Source: Ignavibacteriaceae bacterium (GTDB taxonomy: Bacteria; Bacteroidota; Ignavibacteria; Ignavibacteriales; Ignavibacteriaceae). From it: 64,000 bases of DNA. Within the stretch, counting starts at the first letter, position 1; every line of letters starts with the position of its first letter. Location of the stretch: assembly GCA_008933765.1 (NCBI GenBank), contig WBUK01000012.1, forward strand, positions 1-64,000, given 5' to 3'. The notes under the pieces were generated by a model that did not search any database, was not told the origin of the DNA, and worked only from the letters and a program-made list of their open reading frames with translations. A program made the translations under genes and the position numbers. Below are positions 62,552-64,000 of this stretch, one piece after another.

Positions 62552-64000
62552 TCACTCCATTCTGAGCCGCTGCACGAAGCGATCACCAAACCTGTTCACA
62601 AATTCAACCACCACCATCTTTGCTTCAGCCGAGGGTTTTGCAACAAACAAGTGATTGGTTACAACAGGTTCAACCCAGGGGTGTTTCTCGGGCTTATTTT
62701 TTCCTTCGAACAGATTAACGGCTTGTGGGTCTTTGCCGGTAATTCGTGTCATCTCCCCTTTTGCCTCGCCGTCTTCATACCAGTTAACTTTACCGTATTT
62801 GTCCCAGCCCCATACATTCGCCACCACTTCGTCGGGTCGGTTTTTTATACTCCCTTTTTTGTAAAGTGCCAGTTGGTAGGTGTGGGGTCTTCCGGTCGAT
62901 TTATATTTCCATTTTAATTCACTGCCGTTCACTTCGTACATCCCGTAACCGTTGGGTGTACCGTCCCAGCAGATGTTTTCCGTCCACCATGCACCACAAA
63001 CAGCGCCGACGACATGAATTTCAAAGCCATTATCTTCAATATATTCACTTTCGTGCATATGCCCGGTTATGAAATATGTTTTAAAGGGTTTTAGTAATTC
63101 ATAAAGTGCGTCGCGGTTTGTAACAACGAGTATTTTATCGGGTTCGGGCTTATTGTGCCTTATATGGTCAGTGTTGTAAGGAGGAATATGTGCAAATACT
63201 ACGACTGTCGAGCCTTTTTCCACCAGGGCAAGGTCAGCTTTCAACCAGTCTAATTGTTTTTGTTCTAAGTAGCCCATATAGTCACCGAACCAAAAAACAT
63301 CGTTCAGCACCACATAGTGTATTTTCCCCTTGTTGAACGAATAATAGTCGGGCCCAAAATACCGTTCGTACGACTTAACGGAATTCTCATTTGTCTGGGC
63401 TGCATGGTCGGTATCGTGATTTCCGACAACCTGATAAAACGGCAATTTTGTTCTTTTCAGCACTTTCTGATATTCTTCGAAGAGTTCCGGTTTGCTGAAA
63501 ACAATATCACCGGCGGTAATGCAGAAGAGATTTTTTCTGTCTTCAGCCATCATCATTATGTCGGGAAGTGTCTCATCTCTGAAGCGCCCCACATCCTCCT
63601 GATCCAACATCTGCGGATCCGCTAAGAAGAAGAAAGAGTGCACAGTGTCATCGCCTGAGGGTTTAAGTTCAAAGTCAACGGGTGTATCAAACAGTTTTGC
63701 TTCGCCGGTTTTTTTATTGCCGTTGTTAGGGTTGGTGCCGTCATCCGGGTTATTGCCGTTTTCTCCGTCGTTTTCATTTTCTTCCGGTTCTTCTCTTCCG
63801 GGTATTGTTCGGTAAAATCTTGCTATTCCATATTCGTTGGTAGCAGTGGCATATCCGGCAGGGTTTGAAATGTAGATAAACCGTGCGTTAGGTGCAGGGG
63901 CAAGGCTGTAGGAGCCATCAGCAGCCGTAACGGTAACGGTAGCCCCGTCGGAAACGGCAACGCCCGGAATGGGTTTTCCGTTTGCGGTTACGGTGCCGAA
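62552..64000 (-). CDS. Calcineurin-like phosphoesterase with N- and C-terminal accessory domains (runs off the right edge)
   Basis: The frame is open to the window end (at least 482 residues); the GTG at 63643 is internal, not the true start. The visible N-terminal part ([18 protein letters not shown]) fits a MetallophosN/CNA-like beta domain, followed by an acidic Asn/Gly-rich linker. The metallophosphatase core shows [34 protein letters not shown] and TGHMHESE. A MetallophosC-type domain closes it. It would hydrolyse phosphomono- or diesters outside the cytoplasm; substrate unknown. Confidence 0.9.
   Translation of the reverse strand, partial: FGTVTANGKPIPGVAVSDGATVTVTAADGSYSLAPAPNARFIYISNPAGYATATNEYGIARFYRTIPGREEPEENENDGENGNNPDDGTNPNNGNKKTGEAKLFDTPVDFELKPSGDDTVHSFFFLADPQMLDQEDVGRFRDETLPDIMMMAEDRKNLFCITAGDIVFSKPELFEEYQKVLKRTKLPFYQVVGNHDTDHAAQTNENSVKSYERYFGPDYYSFNKGKIHYVVLNDVFWFGDYMGYLEQKQLDWLKADLALVEKGSTVVVFAHIPPYNTDHIRHNKPEPDKILVVTNRDALYELLKPFKTYFITGHMHESEYIEDNGFEIHVVGAVCGAWWTENICWDGTPNGYGMYEVNGSELKWKYKSTGRPHTYQLALYKKGSIKNRPDEVVANVWGWDKYGKVNWYEDGEAKGEMTRITGKDPQAVNLFEGKNKPEKHPWVEPVVTNHLFVAKPSAEAKMVVVEFVNRFGDRFVQRLRME

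Overview
The window looks like a chromosomal segment of a Bacteroidota/Chlorobiota-type bacterium, most likely of the Ignavibacteria group. The evidence is the type IX secretion C-terminal domains carrying a PNPFNP motif (genes near 11 kb and 52 kb), a TonB receptor/DUF4249 lipoprotein pair, a DUF2911 protein, many secreted barrel-like proteins and weak Shine-Dalgarno signals. This is inference from family content; no 16S gene is present.

Layout. 1-2.9 kb: start of a Ser/Thr kinase (cut by the left edge), dnaB and nfo. 3.0-11.8 kb: a long minus-strand run that starts with a T9SS cargo gene and continues through PqqD-like, ATP-grasp, PLP-decarboxylase, urea-transporter/M23 fusion, TPR, barrel and RmlD-like genes. 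12-16.7 kb: transglutaminase-like, barrel, rmlB and SLBB export genes on the plus strand. 17.2-23.8 kb: four tandem paralogues of a membrane-anchored YD-repeat protein; the first is frameshifted in an A8 run. 24-30 kb: proC, then an AT-rich minus-strand island facing the 3' end of tRNA-Ser(GCU). The island holds a restriction-modification pair and a two-gene ATPase plus PD-(D/E)XK protein pair, with a remnant of a second nuclease copy at its far edge. 30.5-43.6 kb: DUF2911, TPR histidine kinase, DUF4249/TonB pair, rpiA, lytic transglycosylase, Yip1-like, aat, Trm112-like and small secreted proteins. 44-48.7 kb: SLC13 transporter and a carbamoyltransferase/SxtJ-like/DUF5989 trio. 49-64 kb: a T9SS subtilase, an orphan DNA methyltransferase, a GH13 debranching-type enzyme, Dps, a GAF/sigma-54 activator, asd, an AlbA_2 ATPase-type regulator behind a repeated operator, msrB and a metallophosphoesterase cut by the right edge.

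Two things stand out. First, the non-coding gaps are largely built of short direct repeats, and several of these are copies of the last codons plus stop, or of the leader plus start, of the adjacent gene, often displaced by about 70 bp (58-59 bp at 52.5 kb, 87-103 bp for the leader copies). Second, there are multi-gene units whose job I cannot assign from known systems: the ATPase/PD-(D/E)XK pair at 27.7-29.7 kb (a defence candidate) and the decarboxylase/ATP-grasp/PqqD cassette at 8.1-11.0 kb (a small-peptide or amino-acid modification candidate).
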